A DNA stretch of 64,000 nucleotides. It comes from Martinezella hainanensis. GTDB taxonomy: Bacteria; Pseudomonadota; Alphaproteobacteria; Rhizobiales; Rhizobiaceae. The translations under genes were made by a program, and so were the position numbers. The notes beneath the pieces were generated by a model. It was not told the DNA's origin, searched no databases, and saw only the letters and a program-made list of their open reading frames with translations. Where the stretch lies: positions 372,001-436,000 of the forward strand of contig NZ_FMAC01000004.1 in assembly GCF_900094555.1 (NCBI RefSeq). The letters run 5' to 3'. Positions 51,804 to 60,935 of this stretch are shown here, in pieces. Position 1 is the first letter of the stretch, and each line of letters begins with the position of its first letter.

Positions 51804-53267
51804 TCACGCCGCTTCCTCGGAGAGGGTGGTGCGCTTTGCAAAGGTCCGGCCCGTCAGTGCGATGACGAGCGTTGCGGCGATCAAAAGAGCGGCGACGACG
51901 AAGGTGGTCTGCATTCCGCTCGCCACCGCCTGCGGGGTTGCCGTGGTGATGTCCGTGGTTCCCGATGCCAGCGTGAAGACCTCACCCATGACGGAGGTGC
52001 CGGTAATCAGGCCGAGATTTCGCGACAGGCTCAGCATGCCGGATATGACGCCGCGCTGTTCGGGCGTGATGTTGGACATGATCGTAGTGTTGTTGGAGGC
52101 CTGAAACAGCGCATAGTGCGCGGTGACGATGACAAGCGGACCGATATAGCCGGCAGCACCAAATCGTCCTTGCAGTGCCGCGATGAGGGAGAGGCCTGTC
52201 ATCATGCCGATGAGGCCAATCACGCTCATGCGACGGGCGCCGAAGCGATCGACGATGCGGCCGGCCGGTACGCCTGTCAGCGCCGAGATCAAAGGGCCGG
52301 CCGACATGATGGCGCCGACATGGGCGGCATCGAAGCCGAGCGCGCCGGACAGATAGAAGGGGCCGACGACGAGCGTCGCCATGATGACGGTGGAAACGAT
52401 GGTGCTCATGGCAAGGCCAGCGCTCAGCGAGGAATCGCGGAACATGGAAGGACGCAGCAGCGGCGATTTCACCTTCGCCTCGGTGAAGACGAAGAGGGCG
52501 ATGCCGAAGGCGGCTGTCAGCAGCAGGCCGAGATTGAGTGTGCCGAAGTTGCCGTGTCCCATGGTCATCGCCAGCGCATAGGCAGCGAGCGTCAAAGCCA
52601 GCAGCAAGGTGCCGATACCATCCAGGCGTCCCTGGGCGACTTTCTCCTCCTGGCGATCGGCCGGCAAGAATCGAACGGCGAGCAGGAAATTCGTGATCCC
52701 GAGCGGCACATTGACAAGGAAAATGGTCTCCCAGCCGAAGCCGGCGATCAGGATGCCGCCGAGCGACGGGCCGAGCGTGGTGCCGATGGCGGACATGGTG
52801 CCGAGCAGGCCCATGGCGCTGCCCGTCCGCTCCTTCGGCACGGTTTCGCCGACCATGGCCACGGTTAGCGCCATCATCATGGCGGCGCCAAGGCCCTGCA
52901 GCCCCCTGGCGGCGAGCAGCAGCCACAGCGTCGGCGCTATGCCGCAAAGGAGCGAAGCGAGGGTGAAGAGGCTTATTCCGATCAACAACAGGCGCCGCCT
53001 GCCGAAAATATCGCCCAGCCGTCCGACGCTGACGATCAGCGTGGTGATGGCGAGCAGATAGGCAAGCACGATCCACTGTACCTGCTGGAAGGAAGCGCCA
53101 AACGCCTGGGCGAGCGTCGGCAGGCCGACATTGGCGATACTGGTATCGAGCGAAGGCATCAGCATGGAGAGGCAGAGGCTGGCAAGCGCCCAGCGGACCG
53201 AGGATGCTGATCTTGCATGGCCGGCTTCGCCCGGCTTTTCCGTGATTGGCTTCAACATGAGCTCCAT
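51804..53267 (-). CDS. MFS multidrug efflux transporter (DHA2/EmrB type, 14 TM)
   Basis: About 487 residues from ATG 53267 (53258 is also possible). The TM2-3 loop motif VGRLGDIFGRRRLLLIGIS and motif C-like TTLGPSLGGILIAGFGWETI identify an MFS drug exporter; about fourteen hydrophobic segments are present. Divergent from the LysR gene at 53397. Substrate unknown. Confidence 0.88.
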   Translation of the reverse strand: MELMLKPITEKPGEAGHARSASSVRWALASLCLSMLMPSLDTSIANVGLPTLAQAFGASFQQVQWIVLAYLLAITTLIVSVGRLGDIFGRRRLLLIGISLFTLASLLCGIAPTLWLLLAARGLQGLGAAMMMALTVAMVGETVPKERTGSAMGLLGTMSAIGTTLGPSLGGILIAGFGWETIFLVNVPLGITNFLLAVRFLPADRQEEKVAQGRLDGIGTLLLALTLAAYALAMTMGHGNFGTLNLGLLLTAAFGIALFVFTEAKVKSPLLRPSMFRDSSLSAGLAMSTIVSTVIMATLVVGPFYLSGALGFDAAHVGAIMSAGPLISALTGVPAGRIVDRFGARRMSVIGLIGMMTGLSLIAALQGRFGAAGYIGPLVIVTAHYALFQASNNTTIMSNITPEQRGVISGMLSLSRNLGLITGTSVMGEVFTLASGTTDITTATPQAVASGMQTTFVVAALLIAATLVIALTGRTFAKRTTLSEEAA

Positions 53268-53338
53268 TTCTGGCGACGTAATAGAAAGTCCCGGCAGAAA
53301 CATAGCTCCCGACATCATATGGCGGAACGCGCAGCGTT

Positions 53339-53355
53339 TGCACTTCATTCGTGCA
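53339..53355. promoter_or_regulatory. Operator-like palindrome between MFS and lysR
   Basis: TGCAC-TTCATTC-GTGCA, a 17-bp inverted repeat in the divergent promoter region. Confidence 0.55.
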
Positions 53356-53396
53356 TTTGACGCTATATGTCGGCAAAACCGTGCTATGGTCGCAAC

Positions 53397-54323
53397 ATGT
53401 CCACGCCCGATCTCAACCTGCTCGTCACCCTTAATGTCCTGCTTGCGGAAGGCAGCGTCGCGCGCGCCGCCCGGCGATTGCGGCTGAGCCCATCCGCAAT
53501 GAGCCGGCAGCTTGCCCGCCTGCGCGAGACGACCGGCGATCCCTTGCTGGTCAAGGCCGGGCGCGGGCTTGTGCCGACGCCGCGAGCGCTGGAGCTGCGT
53601 GAACGCGTCGGCCAGCTCGTCGAAGAAGCGGAGGCAGCCTTGCGGCCCTCCGAAACGCTGGATCTCAAGCAGCTCGTCCGGACCTTCACGATCCGCACCC
53701 GCGAGGGCTTCGTGGAGAATTTCGGCCCGGAGCTGATCGCCCGGATTGCCGAGCAGGCGCCTGGGGTGCGGCTCTATTTCACGCAGAAGCTCGACAAGGA
53801 CAGCACCTTGCTTCGCGATGGCACGATCGATCTCGAGACTGGTGTGGTGGGTGACGATACCGGCCCGGAACTGCGAACGCAGCCCTTGTTCCGCGACCGT
53901 TTCATCGGCGTGGTGCGCAGCAGGCATCCGCTGACGGACGGCGTGATGACGCCGGAGCGTTACGCAGCGGGCCAGCACATCCTCGTTTCACGGCGCGGGC
54001 TGCAGAAAGGGCAGATCGACGTGGCTTTGGAAGAGCTGGGTCTGGAGCGGCGGATCGCGACGATCGTCGGGAGCTTTTCGGCGGCGCTGGCCCTGGTGCG
54101 CGCCTCCGAGCTGATCGTCAGCGTTCCGGAGCGCTATACCGGCAACCTGCGGGTCGACATGCACAGTTTCGTGCTGCCGGTGCCGACATCGGATGTCATG
54201 ATCTCGCTGCTTTGGCATCCGCGGATGGATGCGGACCCGGCGCATCGCTGGCTGCGGAGCTGCATCCGCGATGTCTGCGCCGAGCGGCGTTCGGAGCGGT
54301 CAGCGAGATTCGAAGTCGGCTAA
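53397..54323 (+). CDS. LysR-family transcriptional regulator (NodD-like domain order)
   Basis: 308 residues: STPDLNLLVTLNVLLAEGSV and RRLRLSPSAMSRQLARLRET form the HTH, followed by an effector domain with TIRTREGFVENFGPELIARI. It is divergent from the MFS exporter, so probably controls it. Start 53397 is chosen because homologues begin DLNLLV. The end overlaps the convergent marR by 24 bases. Confidence 0.9.
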   Translation: MSTPDLNLLVTLNVLLAEGSVARAARRLRLSPSAMSRQLARLRETTGDPLLVKAGRGLVPTPRALELRERVGQLVEEAEAALRPSETLDLKQLVRTFTIRTREGFVENFGPELIARIAEQAPGVRLYFTQKLDKDSTLLRDGTIDLETGVVGDDTGPELRTQPLFRDRFIGVVRSRHPLTDGVMTPERYAAGQHILVSRRGLQKGQIDVALEELGLERRIATIVGSFSAALALVRASELIVSVPERYTGNLRVDMHSFVLPVPTSDVMISLLWHPRMDADPAHRWLRSCIRDVCAERRSERSARFEVG

Positions 54324-54788
54324 ATAATTTCGCAGCAGGCGGTCAAGGGCCTTTCGCTCGGCTTCCGAAAGGGTCGAGATCAAACGTCTCTGCGTTTCGA
54401 CATGCGCCGTCACCGCTGCGTCGATCAGGTCGAAACCCTTTGGTGTCAGGGATATCAGGAAGCCGCGGCCGTCATTCGGGTTCTGGCTGCGGGCAACGAG
54501 GCCGGCCCTCTCCAGCTGATCGATGCGATTGGTCATCGTGCCCGATGACACCATCATCGTCTCCATCAGGTCGCTGGGCGAGAGCGTGTAGGGCTCGCCC
54601 GAGCGGCGCAACGTTGCCAGCATGTCGAAATTCGCCGAATTCAGGTTGAAGCGGCCAAAGGTCTTCTCCATCTCGCGCGAGAGATGGAGCGTGAGATTGC
54701 GCATGCGCCCGAAGAGGCCCATGGCCGTGGTGTCGAGGTCAGGCCGCTCACGGCGCCATTGAGCGAGAATTTTGTCGATGCGATCCAT
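54300..54788 (-). CDS. MarR-family regulator
   Basis: 162 residues with winged helix: FNLNSANFDMLATLRRSGEP, LSPSDLMETMMVSSGTMTNR, LERAGLVARSQNPNDGRGF (wing with DGR). Divergent from the EamA gene at 54871; operator palindromes lie between. Probably represses that exporter and itself until bound by a phenolic or other ligand. Confidence 0.9.
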   Translation of the reverse strand: MDRIDKILAQWRRERPDLDTTAMGLFGRMRNLTLHLSREMEKTFGRFNLNSANFDMLATLRRSGEPYTLSPSDLMETMMVSSGTMTNRIDQLERAGLVARSQNPNDGRGFLISLTPKGFDLIDAAVTAHVETQRRLISTLSEAERKALDRLLRNYLADFESR

Positions 54789-54809
54789 GGTGAGACTTCG
54801 CCATGATTT

Positions 54810-54853
54810 TATCTTGACGTCAAGGTATTTGGGATTATCTTGAGGTCAAGATA
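54810..54853. promoter_or_regulatory. Two MarR-type operator palindromes
   Basis: TATCTTGACGTCAAGGTA (54810-54827) and TATCTTGAGGTCAAGATA (54836-54853), 26 bases centre to centre, between marR and the EamA gene. Confidence 0.75.
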
Positions 54854-54870
54854 AATTTGAGGCCAAGGCC

Positions 54871-55770
54871 ATGAACCGCAATTTCGACCTGATGCTGACA
54901 GCCATCGCGCCGGCGATCTGGGGCAGCACCTATCTGGTAACGACGCAGCTGCTGCCGGCCGGCTATCCCCTCACGGTCGCGATGCTGCGCGCCCTGCCGG
55001 CCGGACTGCTGCTGCTCGTCATGGTGCGCCGGTTGCCGCATGGAATATGGTGGCTGAAGTCGCTGGTTCTCGGCGCTCTGAACTTTTCCATCTTCTGGTG
55101 GCTGTTGTTTATTTCGGCCTATCGGTTGCCGGGCGGTGTTGCCGCGACCGTCGGTGCCGTCCAGCCGTTGATCGTCATCGTGCTGGCGCGATTGCTGCTG
55201 GGATCGCCGATCCGCAGCCTTTCGATCGTGGCCGCCATCGCCGGCATCGGCGGCGTCGCATTGTTGATCCTGACGCCAAATGCAACGCTCGATCCGATCG
55301 GCATTGTCGCCGGTATTGCCGGCGCCTTCTCCATGGCGGCGGGAACCGTGCTCAGCCGCCGCTGGCGGCCCGATGTCTCGCCGCTGACCTTCACAGCATG
55401 GCAGTTGACGGCAGGTGGTGTGCTTTTGCTGCCGGTCGCGCTGCTGCTGGAGCCACCGCTGCCGCATCTGACCGGCGCAAATATTCTCGGCTTTACCTAT
55501 CTCGGGCTGATCGGCGCGGCGCTCACCTATATCCTCTGGTTCCGAGGCCTGTCGCGGCTCGAGCCCTCGGTGGTTTCGCCGCTCGGCTTCCTCAGCCCAA
55601 CGACGGCCGTGATCCTCGGTTGGGCCGTGCTTGGCCAGCAGTTGAGTGCGATGCAGATGTTCGGCATCGTGATCGTGCTCGGCAGCGTCTGGCTCAGCCA
55701 GCGGGCGCAGCAAGCGCCGCAGGCGGGCAGCGCCACAGCTGGCAGCCAGCCTGTTGTATCGAAACGATAG
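54871..55770 (+). CDS. EamA/DMT-family exporter under MarR control
   Basis: 299 residues with ten membrane helices in two EamA repeats: LTAIAPAIWGSTYLVTTQLL and GFTYLGLIGAALTYILWFRG with LSPTTAVILGWAVLGQQLSA. Probably exports a small metabolite or drug. The divergent MarR and the two operator boxes imply ligand-dependent induction. Confidence 0.88.
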   Translation: MNRNFDLMLTAIAPAIWGSTYLVTTQLLPAGYPLTVAMLRALPAGLLLLVMVRRLPHGIWWLKSLVLGALNFSIFWWLLFISAYRLPGGVAATVGAVQPLIVIVLARLLLGSPIRSLSIVAAIAGIGGVALLILTPNATLDPIGIVAGIAGAFSMAAGTVLSRRWRPDVSPLTFTAWQLTAGGVLLLPVALLLEPPLPHLTGANILGFTYLGLIGAALTYILWFRGLSRLEPSVVSPLGFLSPTTAVILGWAVLGQQLSAMQMFGIVIVLGSVWLSQRAQQAPQAGSATAGSQPVVSKR

Positions 55771-55800
55771 GTCCTGCGGTTCGGCACCGCTTCTAAAAAC

Positions 55801-55830
55801 AAAAAGGGCGGCCATCGGGCCGCCCTTTGT
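55801..55830. terminator. Shared terminator of the EamA gene and leuC
   Basis: AAAGGGCGGCC-ATC-GGGCCGCCCTTT lies between two convergent genes; works on both strands. Confidence 0.85.
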
Positions 55831-55850
55831 CATTCATGACTTCGAGCGGA

Positions 55851-57260
55851 TCAGTTCCACTCGCGGATATCGACGAAGTGACCGGCGATTGCCGCAGCGG
55901 CGGCCATGGCCGGCGAAACCAGATGCGTGCGGCCCTTGAAGCCCTGGCGGCCTTCGAAGTTGCGGTTCGAGGTCGAAGCGCAGCGCTCGCCCGGCTTCAG
56001 GCGGTCGTCGTTCATGGCGAGGCACATGGAACAGCCAGGCTCGCGCCAATCGAAACCGGCAGCCTTGAAGATCTTGTCGAGGCCTTCGGCTTCCGCCTGT
56101 TCCTTCACGAGGCCGGAGCCCGGAACGATCATGGCATCGACCGTGGAAGCCACTGTCTTGCCTTCGACGACCTTGGCGACGGCGCGGAGATCCTCGATGC
56201 GGCCATTGGTGCAGGAGCCGATGAAGACGCGATCGACGTTGATCTCGGTCATCGGCGTACCCGGCTTCAAGCCCATATAGTCAAGCGCGCGCCACTTGGA
56301 GGTGCGCTTGGTCTCGTCCTGGATTTCGTCCGGGTTCGGGACGACGCCCTGAACGGAGATGACGTCTTCCGGTGAGGAGCCCCAGGAAACGATCGGCGGC
56401 AGGCTTGCCGCGTCGAGCTTGACGATGCGGTCGTAATGCGCGCCTTCGTCCGATGTCAGCGTCTTCCAATAGGCGATGGCCTGTTCCAGCGCTTCGCCCT
56501 TCGGCGCGCGCGGCTTGCCCTTGATGTATTCGAAGGTGATCTCATCCGGAGCGATCAGGCCGGCGCGGGCGCCGCCTTCGATCGACATGTTGCAGATGGT
56601 CATGCGGCCTTCCATCGACAGCGCGCGAATGGCTTCGCCTGCGTATTCGATGACGTAGCCGGTGCCGCCAGCGGTGCCGATTTCGCCGATGATGGCGAGG
56701 ATGATGTCCTTGGCGGTGACGCCCGGCGGCAGCTGGCCGTCGACCTGCACCAGCATGTTCTTTGCCTTCTTCTGGATCAGCGTCTGCGTGGCGAGCACAT
56801 GCTCGACCTCGGAGGTGCCGATGCCATGGGCGAGCGAGCCGAAGGCGCCGTGGGTCGAGGTGTGGCTGTCGCCGCAGACGATGGTCATGCCGGGCAGGGT
56901 GAAGCCCTGCTCGGGGCCGATGATGTGAACGATGCCCTGACGCTTGTCGTTTTCGGAGTAGTATTCCACGCCGAATTCGGCGGCGTTCTTGGCGAGCTGC
57001 TCGACCTGGATGCGGCTTTCCTCGTTCTTGATGCCGAGGTGGCGATCCGGCGAGGTCGGAACGTTATGGTCGACGACAGCCAGCGTCTTCTGCGGCGCGT
57101 GAACCTTGCGACCGCTCATGCGCAGGCCTTCGAAGGCCTGCGGCGAGGTCACCTCGTGAACGAGGTGGCGGTCGATATAGAGAAGACAGGTGCCGTCGTC
57201 TTGCGCGTCGACCAGATGGTCATCCCAGATTTTATCGTAAAGTGTGCGTGGAGCGCTCAT
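55851..57260 (-). CDS. leuC: 3-isopropylmalate dehydratase large subunit
   Basis: 469 residues with iron-sulfur ligands in [13 protein letters not shown] and [11 protein letters not shown], plus [20 protein letters not shown] and the start [13 protein letters not shown]. Aconitase family; isomerises 2- to 3-isopropylmalate in leucine synthesis with LeuD. leuD is not adjacent here. Reads toward the shared terminator. Confidence 0.96.
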   Translation of the reverse strand: MSAPRTLYDKIWDDHLVDAQDDGTCLLYIDRHLVHEVTSPQAFEGLRMSGRKVHAPQKTLAVVDHNVPTSPDRHLGIKNEESRIQVEQLAKNAAEFGVEYYSENDKRQGIVHIIGPEQGFTLPGMTIVCGDSHTSTHGAFGSLAHGIGTSEVEHVLATQTLIQKKAKNMLVQVDGQLPPGVTAKDIILAIIGEIGTAGGTGYVIEYAGEAIRALSMEGRMTICNMSIEGGARAGLIAPDEITFEYIKGKPRAPKGEALEQAIAYWKTLTSDEGAHYDRIVKLDAASLPPIVSWGSSPEDVISVQGVVPNPDEIQDETKRTSKWRALDYMGLKPGTPMTEINVDRVFIGSCTNGRIEDLRAVAKVVEGKTVASTVDAMIVPGSGLVKEQAEAEGLDKIFKAAGFDWREPGCSMCLAMNDDRLKPGERCASTSNRNFEGRQGFKGRTHLVSPAMAAAAAIAGHFVDIREWN

Positions 57261-57330
57261 GGCTACAGATCCATATTGGCATTGTCGAAGATAGGGATTG
57301 ACGGATCAGGACCGCCGGCCTCGGGTGTGA

Positions 57331-57465
57331 TCAGCGAAGTCGGCTGTTGAGCGCGCCCGAAATCATCGCAAAGAAACGTGCCGGCAGGCGCTTGTGGTCC
57401 TGCAGCACGAAAGCCATGACGTAACGGCCGTCTTTGCTCATGATCTTACTCATGGCCATGCTCAT
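57331..57465 (-). CDS. Possible 44-residue basic protein upstream of leuC
   Basis: ATG 57465 to TGA 57331. The frame reads MSMAMSKIMSKDGRYVMAF and continues LQDHKRLPARFFAMISGALN. It uses GC-rich third positions (GGC, GTC, CTG, CAG, GAC), as expected of a translated gene, in an otherwise gene-less gap. The RBS is weak and alternate ATGs lie at codons 3, 5 and 9. It could be a small regulatory or ribosome-associated protein; unproven. Confidence 0.4.
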   Translation of the reverse strand: MSMAMSKIMSKDGRYVMAFVLQDHKRLPARFFAMISGALNSRLR

Positions 57466-57815
57466 ATCAATTTTCAAAACCTTCGGCAATGGTGAGCATT
57501 TCTGGAAGCAGCCAATCGCGCGAGATTAACAAAAAGGCAAGTTACCGCAGGTGCAATCAGATAAATCATGCATGTCGTGCGTAGATAGGCGGTCATTAAA
57601 GCGGCATGCGCTTTCAGCGATTCCTTGCGGCTTGGAACGGTGCTTATGGCCATCGGAAAGCAAATTATCCGCTGCCAATCTGCCATGCCGAATTGCCAAG
57701 TCTAACATCTGTCAGTTTAAGCTATTACCACACTGCACTTGCATTTCTCCGAGCCGCGCATCAGATTGCATTTCCATGTGAACTAAAGAAGCAAAATATA
57801 TATGCGAGCCATGCT
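57466..57815. other. Gap before the Sel1-repeat gene
   Basis: 350 bases, AT-rich, without a gene I can support. An open frame from 57606 runs into the Sel1 gene but lacks a signal peptide at its start. Confidence 0.5.
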
Positions 57816-58718
57816 ATGTACGTCTGCATTAAAGGCTTGAGCGTCCTTGTTGGCTTATCTCTGTTTTTTTCGGTTTCGACCGTTTTTATTCCGTCCACAA
57901 TTCAGACAAAGGCATATGCCGACGAGGGCCAGGATCTATATAGTACGGAAGATTACCAACGCGCGCTGAAGTACTGGCAGCCTCTGGCTGAACACGGGGA
58001 CGCTCAAGCTGAGTTTGGTTTGGGGCTTCTTTACGAAACCGGGCATGGCGTTGAGCAAAACTTTGATACGGCCCAAAGATGGTATCGGAAGGCGGCGGAT
58101 CAGGGCCTGGCTGATGCGCAAAACGCGCTAGGGGCAATCTACGCCAATGGCCGAGGTGTTACCAAGGATGATGCGTTGGCCACCGAGTTGTATCGCAAGG
58201 CGGCGGAACAAGGAAACGTCCACGCGGAAGTTAATTTGAGCAATATGTACCGATTCGGGCTTGGCGTTCGTCGTGACATAAACCTTGCTATCGCTTGGCT
58301 TCAAAAGGCATCCGACGCTGGTAACCCCGCTGCTCAATCCAATTTGGGTGGCATCTATATTTCCGAGGATGGGGTCAAAGACTATTCGAAAGCGGCAATT
58401 CTGTTCCAAAAGTCTGCAGATCAAGGTGACCCGGGAGGGCAAAATGGCCTCGGAATAATGTGTGGTCTGGGGTTGGGAAGACCAAAGGATGCTTCTTGCG
58501 CGGTGGATTGGTATCGGAAGGCAGCAGAACAGGGCGATCCGCACGCTGAAGTGAATCTTGCGAATGCGTATGCTGATGGCATCGGCGTCGAAAAGGACAT
58601 TAGTCTAGCGATATTTTGGTATCGGAAAGCCGCGGAACAGGGAAATTCCCAAGCGCAGAAACACCTTCAATATCTTCTGCAAGGGCTTGAGGATATGGGA
58701 TATGTCCTTAAGGGCTAA
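57816..58718 (+). CDS. Secreted Sel1-repeat (SLR) protein
   Basis: 300 residues from ATG 57816: hydrophobic signal (GLSVLVGLSLFFSVSTVFIP, cleavage near AYADEG) and about seven Sel1 repeats, for example AEFGLGLLYETGHGVEQNFD followed by AQRWYRKAADQGLADAQNAL. Repeat units of 36 residues follow a YxKAAEQG pattern. Sel1 proteins scaffold envelope or signalling complexes. The gene is AT-richer than its neighbours and stands alone between leuC and an ABC operon, suggesting acquisition. Confidence 0.8.
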   Translation: MYVCIKGLSVLVGLSLFFSVSTVFIPSTIQTKAYADEGQDLYSTEDYQRALKYWQPLAEHGDAQAEFGLGLLYETGHGVEQNFDTAQRWYRKAADQGLADAQNALGAIYANGRGVTKDDALATELYRKAAEQGNVHAEVNLSNMYRFGLGVRRDINLAIAWLQKASDAGNPAAQSNLGGIYISEDGVKDYSKAAILFQKSADQGDPGGQNGLGIMCGLGLGRPKDASCAVDWYRKAAEQGDPHAEVNLANAYADGIGVEKDISLAIFWYRKAAEQGNSQAQKHLQYLLQGLEDMGYVLKG

Positions 58719-58898
58719 ATCATATTGATGCAGGGAAATTGAACCGTATCAAAGAAAGCAAAATTGCCGCAAACCTTGCAAATTACTTTCACATTCGGGA
58801 CGATGCACTATCAAGCAAAATGTATATGACTCGTTGTTCCTCTTCCCGAGAATAGCGAGCGCAGGCTCTATCGCTATGGCCAGCATCCAGCCGCACAA

Positions 58899-59777
58899 TC
58901 ACACCTGCGCGCCCGGTGGTTGACCCGCTGCCATGCGGGGGAAGGCGGAGCGATCGCTGCCCGAACGCCGGCGCATCCAGGCTTCGAGCTGCCTGAGCAA
59001 CAGCGACAGGCCGACCGTCAGCAGCAGGTAGATGAACGCGAGGATCGACAGCGTCTCGAAGTAGCGGAAATTGGCCGAGTAGTAGAGCTTGGCGAGTTGG
59101 CTGATATCGGCAACGCCGAGTACGGAGACCAGCGAGCTATCCTTCACCATGGCGATGAAATCGTTCGACAGCGGCGGCAGGATGACGCGGATCGCCTGAG
59201 GGAAGACGACAAGCCGAAAGCGCTGGAAGCGGCTGAGGCCGAGCGCCTTTGCCGCTTCGATCTGACCCTGGTCGACCGCCTGGATGCCGGCGCGGAAAAT
59301 TTCGGCAATAAAGGACGAATAGGCGATGGTCAGCGCGATGATGGTGCGCCAGACGAAGGGCACGTCGCGGGTGATGAGCGGGCTGGTCCAGCCGGCGGAG
59401 ACCAGCGGGGATGTAACGAAGTTATAGACGGCCACGAAGGCCGGCGTGCCGACGAAGGCAATGTAGGAAAGCAGCACCAGCATCGGAATGCCGCGCACGA
59501 TCTCGATATAGAAACGCGCAAGCTGCCGCAGCACGAGCACATCCGACAGGCCGAGCAACGCAAGCCCCAGACCAAGCAGTATCGCAAGCGTAAAGGCCAC
59601 CAGCGTCACGAAGATCGTGACGCCGATGCCGTTCAATAGAAGAGAAAAGATCTGCGTGTAGAGGCCGTTCGCCGCGATTGCGAAGGAGGCGGCGACGCCG
59701 AGGATGGCAAGGGCGACCAACCACCAGGGGAAATCATCCTTGCCGCGGTGCCCGCCCGGGCCTGCCAAAGGTGCCAT
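58899..59777 (-). CDS. Polar amino-acid ABC transporter permease
   Basis: 292 residues with a HisM/GlnP-type permease domain: five or six helices and the EAA loop QIEAAKALGLSRFQRFRLVV, plus the IAFVGTPAFVAVYNFV segment. N-terminal charged leader ends with HRGKDDFPWWLVALAILGVA. Follows the solute-binding gene by 34 bases. No ATPase gene is present before the next, convergent, gene. Confidence 0.9.
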   Translation of the reverse strand: MAPLAGPGGHRGKDDFPWWLVALAILGVAASFAIAANGLYTQIFSLLLNGIGVTIFVTLVAFTLAILLGLGLALLGLSDVLVLRQLARFYIEIVRGIPMLVLLSYIAFVGTPAFVAVYNFVTSPLVSAGWTSPLITRDVPFVWRTIIALTIAYSSFIAEIFRAGIQAVDQGQIEAAKALGLSRFQRFRLVVFPQAIRVILPPLSNDFIAMVKDSSLVSVLGVADISQLAKLYYSANFRYFETLSILAFIYLLLTVGLSLLLRQLEAWMRRRSGSDRSAFPRMAAGQPPGAQV

Positions 59778-59811
59778 CAGAGCGGGCTTCCGATATATCG
59801 ATCTTCAGAGT

Positions 59812-60609
59812 TCATTGGCCCATCTTGTAGTCGAGGAACCACTTCTTGTTCAGCGCCTCGAAGGTGCCGTCGGCCTTGAGGCTGGCGATCGCGGCATTGA
59901 CCGGGGCGACGAGATCGGACCCCTTCTGGAAGATGAAGCCGAAATCCTCGGTGCCGAGCGGGCCGCCGACCAGCTTCAGGCTGCCGTTGGAGGCATCGAC
60001 ATAGCCCTTGCCGGCTGTGCCGTCGGTCAGCACCATGTCGACGTCGCCGGTCTTCAGCGCCTGCACGGTGGCGCCGAAGGTTTCGAAGGTCTTGATGCGC
60101 GGATTCTGCTCGTTGCCGTCGAGAACCGAGTAGACGGCGGTGTAAAAGGGGGTCGTGCCCGGCTGCGCGCCGATCAGGCCGTCCTTGAAGGCGGCGAAGC
60201 TCTTGGCGTCGGTGAAGCGCTTCTCGTCGCCGCGCACCAGCATGAATTGTTCAGAGCGCATGTAGGGATCGGAGAAATCGACCTTCTGCTTGCGGTCATC
60301 CTTGATGGTGATGCCGGTCATGCCGATGTTGTACTGTCCTTCGGAAACGGCCTGGATCATCGCATCCCAGCTGGTGTTCTGGTATTCGACCTTGAAGTTC
60401 AGTCGCTTGGCGATCTCGTTCATGGCGTCATATTCCCAGCCGATCGCCTTGTTCGTCTTCGGATCGATAAACTGCAGCGGCGGATAGGCATTCTCGGTGA
60501 CGACGATAACGGTCTTGCCGTTGAGGTTCGGAAGGTCGGCCGCGAGGGCGGCGAAAGGTGCAAGCACAAGGGCGCCGAGGCCCAGAAGAAACGAACGACG
60601 GAATGCCAT
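59812..60609 (-). CDS. Amino-acid ABC transporter periplasmic binding protein
   Basis: 265 residues: signal FLLGLGALVLAPFAALA, then family 3 binding fold with NAYPPLQFIDPKTNKAIGWE, DAMNEIAKRLNFKVEYQNTS, FSDPYMRSEQFMLV and ALKTGDVDMVLTDG. Captures amino acids for the adjacent permease. Substrate cannot be determined from sequence. Confidence 0.9.
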   Translation of the reverse strand: MAFRRSFLLGLGALVLAPFAALAADLPNLNGKTVIVVTENAYPPLQFIDPKTNKAIGWEYDAMNEIAKRLNFKVEYQNTSWDAMIQAVSEGQYNIGMTGITIKDDRKQKVDFSDPYMRSEQFMLVRGDEKRFTDAKSFAAFKDGLIGAQPGTTPFYTAVYSVLDGNEQNPRIKTFETFGATVQALKTGDVDMVLTDGTAGKGYVDASNGSLKLVGGPLGTEDFGFIFQKGSDLVAPVNAAIASLKADGTFEALNKKWFLDYKMGQ

Positions 60610-60626
60610 GGAAATCTCCCCGATTA

Positions 60627-60674
60627 GAGCATGATGCCGAAAAGTGTCGGCGGTTTTCGGACAACATCATGCTC
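60627..60674. repeat. GAGCATGATGCCGAAAAGTG palindrome
   Basis: Ends GAGCATGATG and CATCATGCTC flank a GCCGAAAA/TTTTCGG core. A second common Rhizobium intergenic palindrome family, in the upstream region of the amino-acid transporter genes. Confidence 0.8.
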
Positions 60675-60686
60675 CACCTATTTGAT

Positions 60687-60741
60687 GCTAGCGCGGATTC
60701 AGATTTCAGGTCGATTCGACCTGAAATCATCCGGCGCTAGC
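60687..60741. repeat. GCTAGCGC inverted repeat with ATTTCAGGTCGA core
   Basis: Outer arms GCTAGCGC/GGCGCTAGC and inner arms ATTTCAGGTCGA/TCGACCTGAAAT. Composite palindrome adjacent to the 60627 element. Confidence 0.7.
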
Positions 60742-60880
60742 GTGGCGGAAAACTGTCATATTTGGAAAGCTCATGGCAAGGCCATTGCCAGGGGCGCAAT
60801 CACGAAAAATGGAAAAGCAGCTCTAAAACTGGCGATTGACGGAGAAATTTCCGCCTGCCACGCCGCCGGGCGGCGATAGT

Positions 60881-60907
60881 AAAAAAGGCGACCCGAAGGC
60901 CGCCTTT
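60881..60907 (-). terminator. Terminator of rplS
   Basis: Minus strand AAAGGCGGCC-TTCGG-GTCGCC followed by TTTTTT. Confidence 0.85.
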
Positions 60908-60935
60908 CATTGTCGCGATCCGCATGGATCGAAAC

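Noticed and set aside
57606-57815. N-terminal extension of the Sel1 gene
   Set aside because: The extended frame lacks a signal peptide at its start, whereas ATG 57816 gives a clean one.
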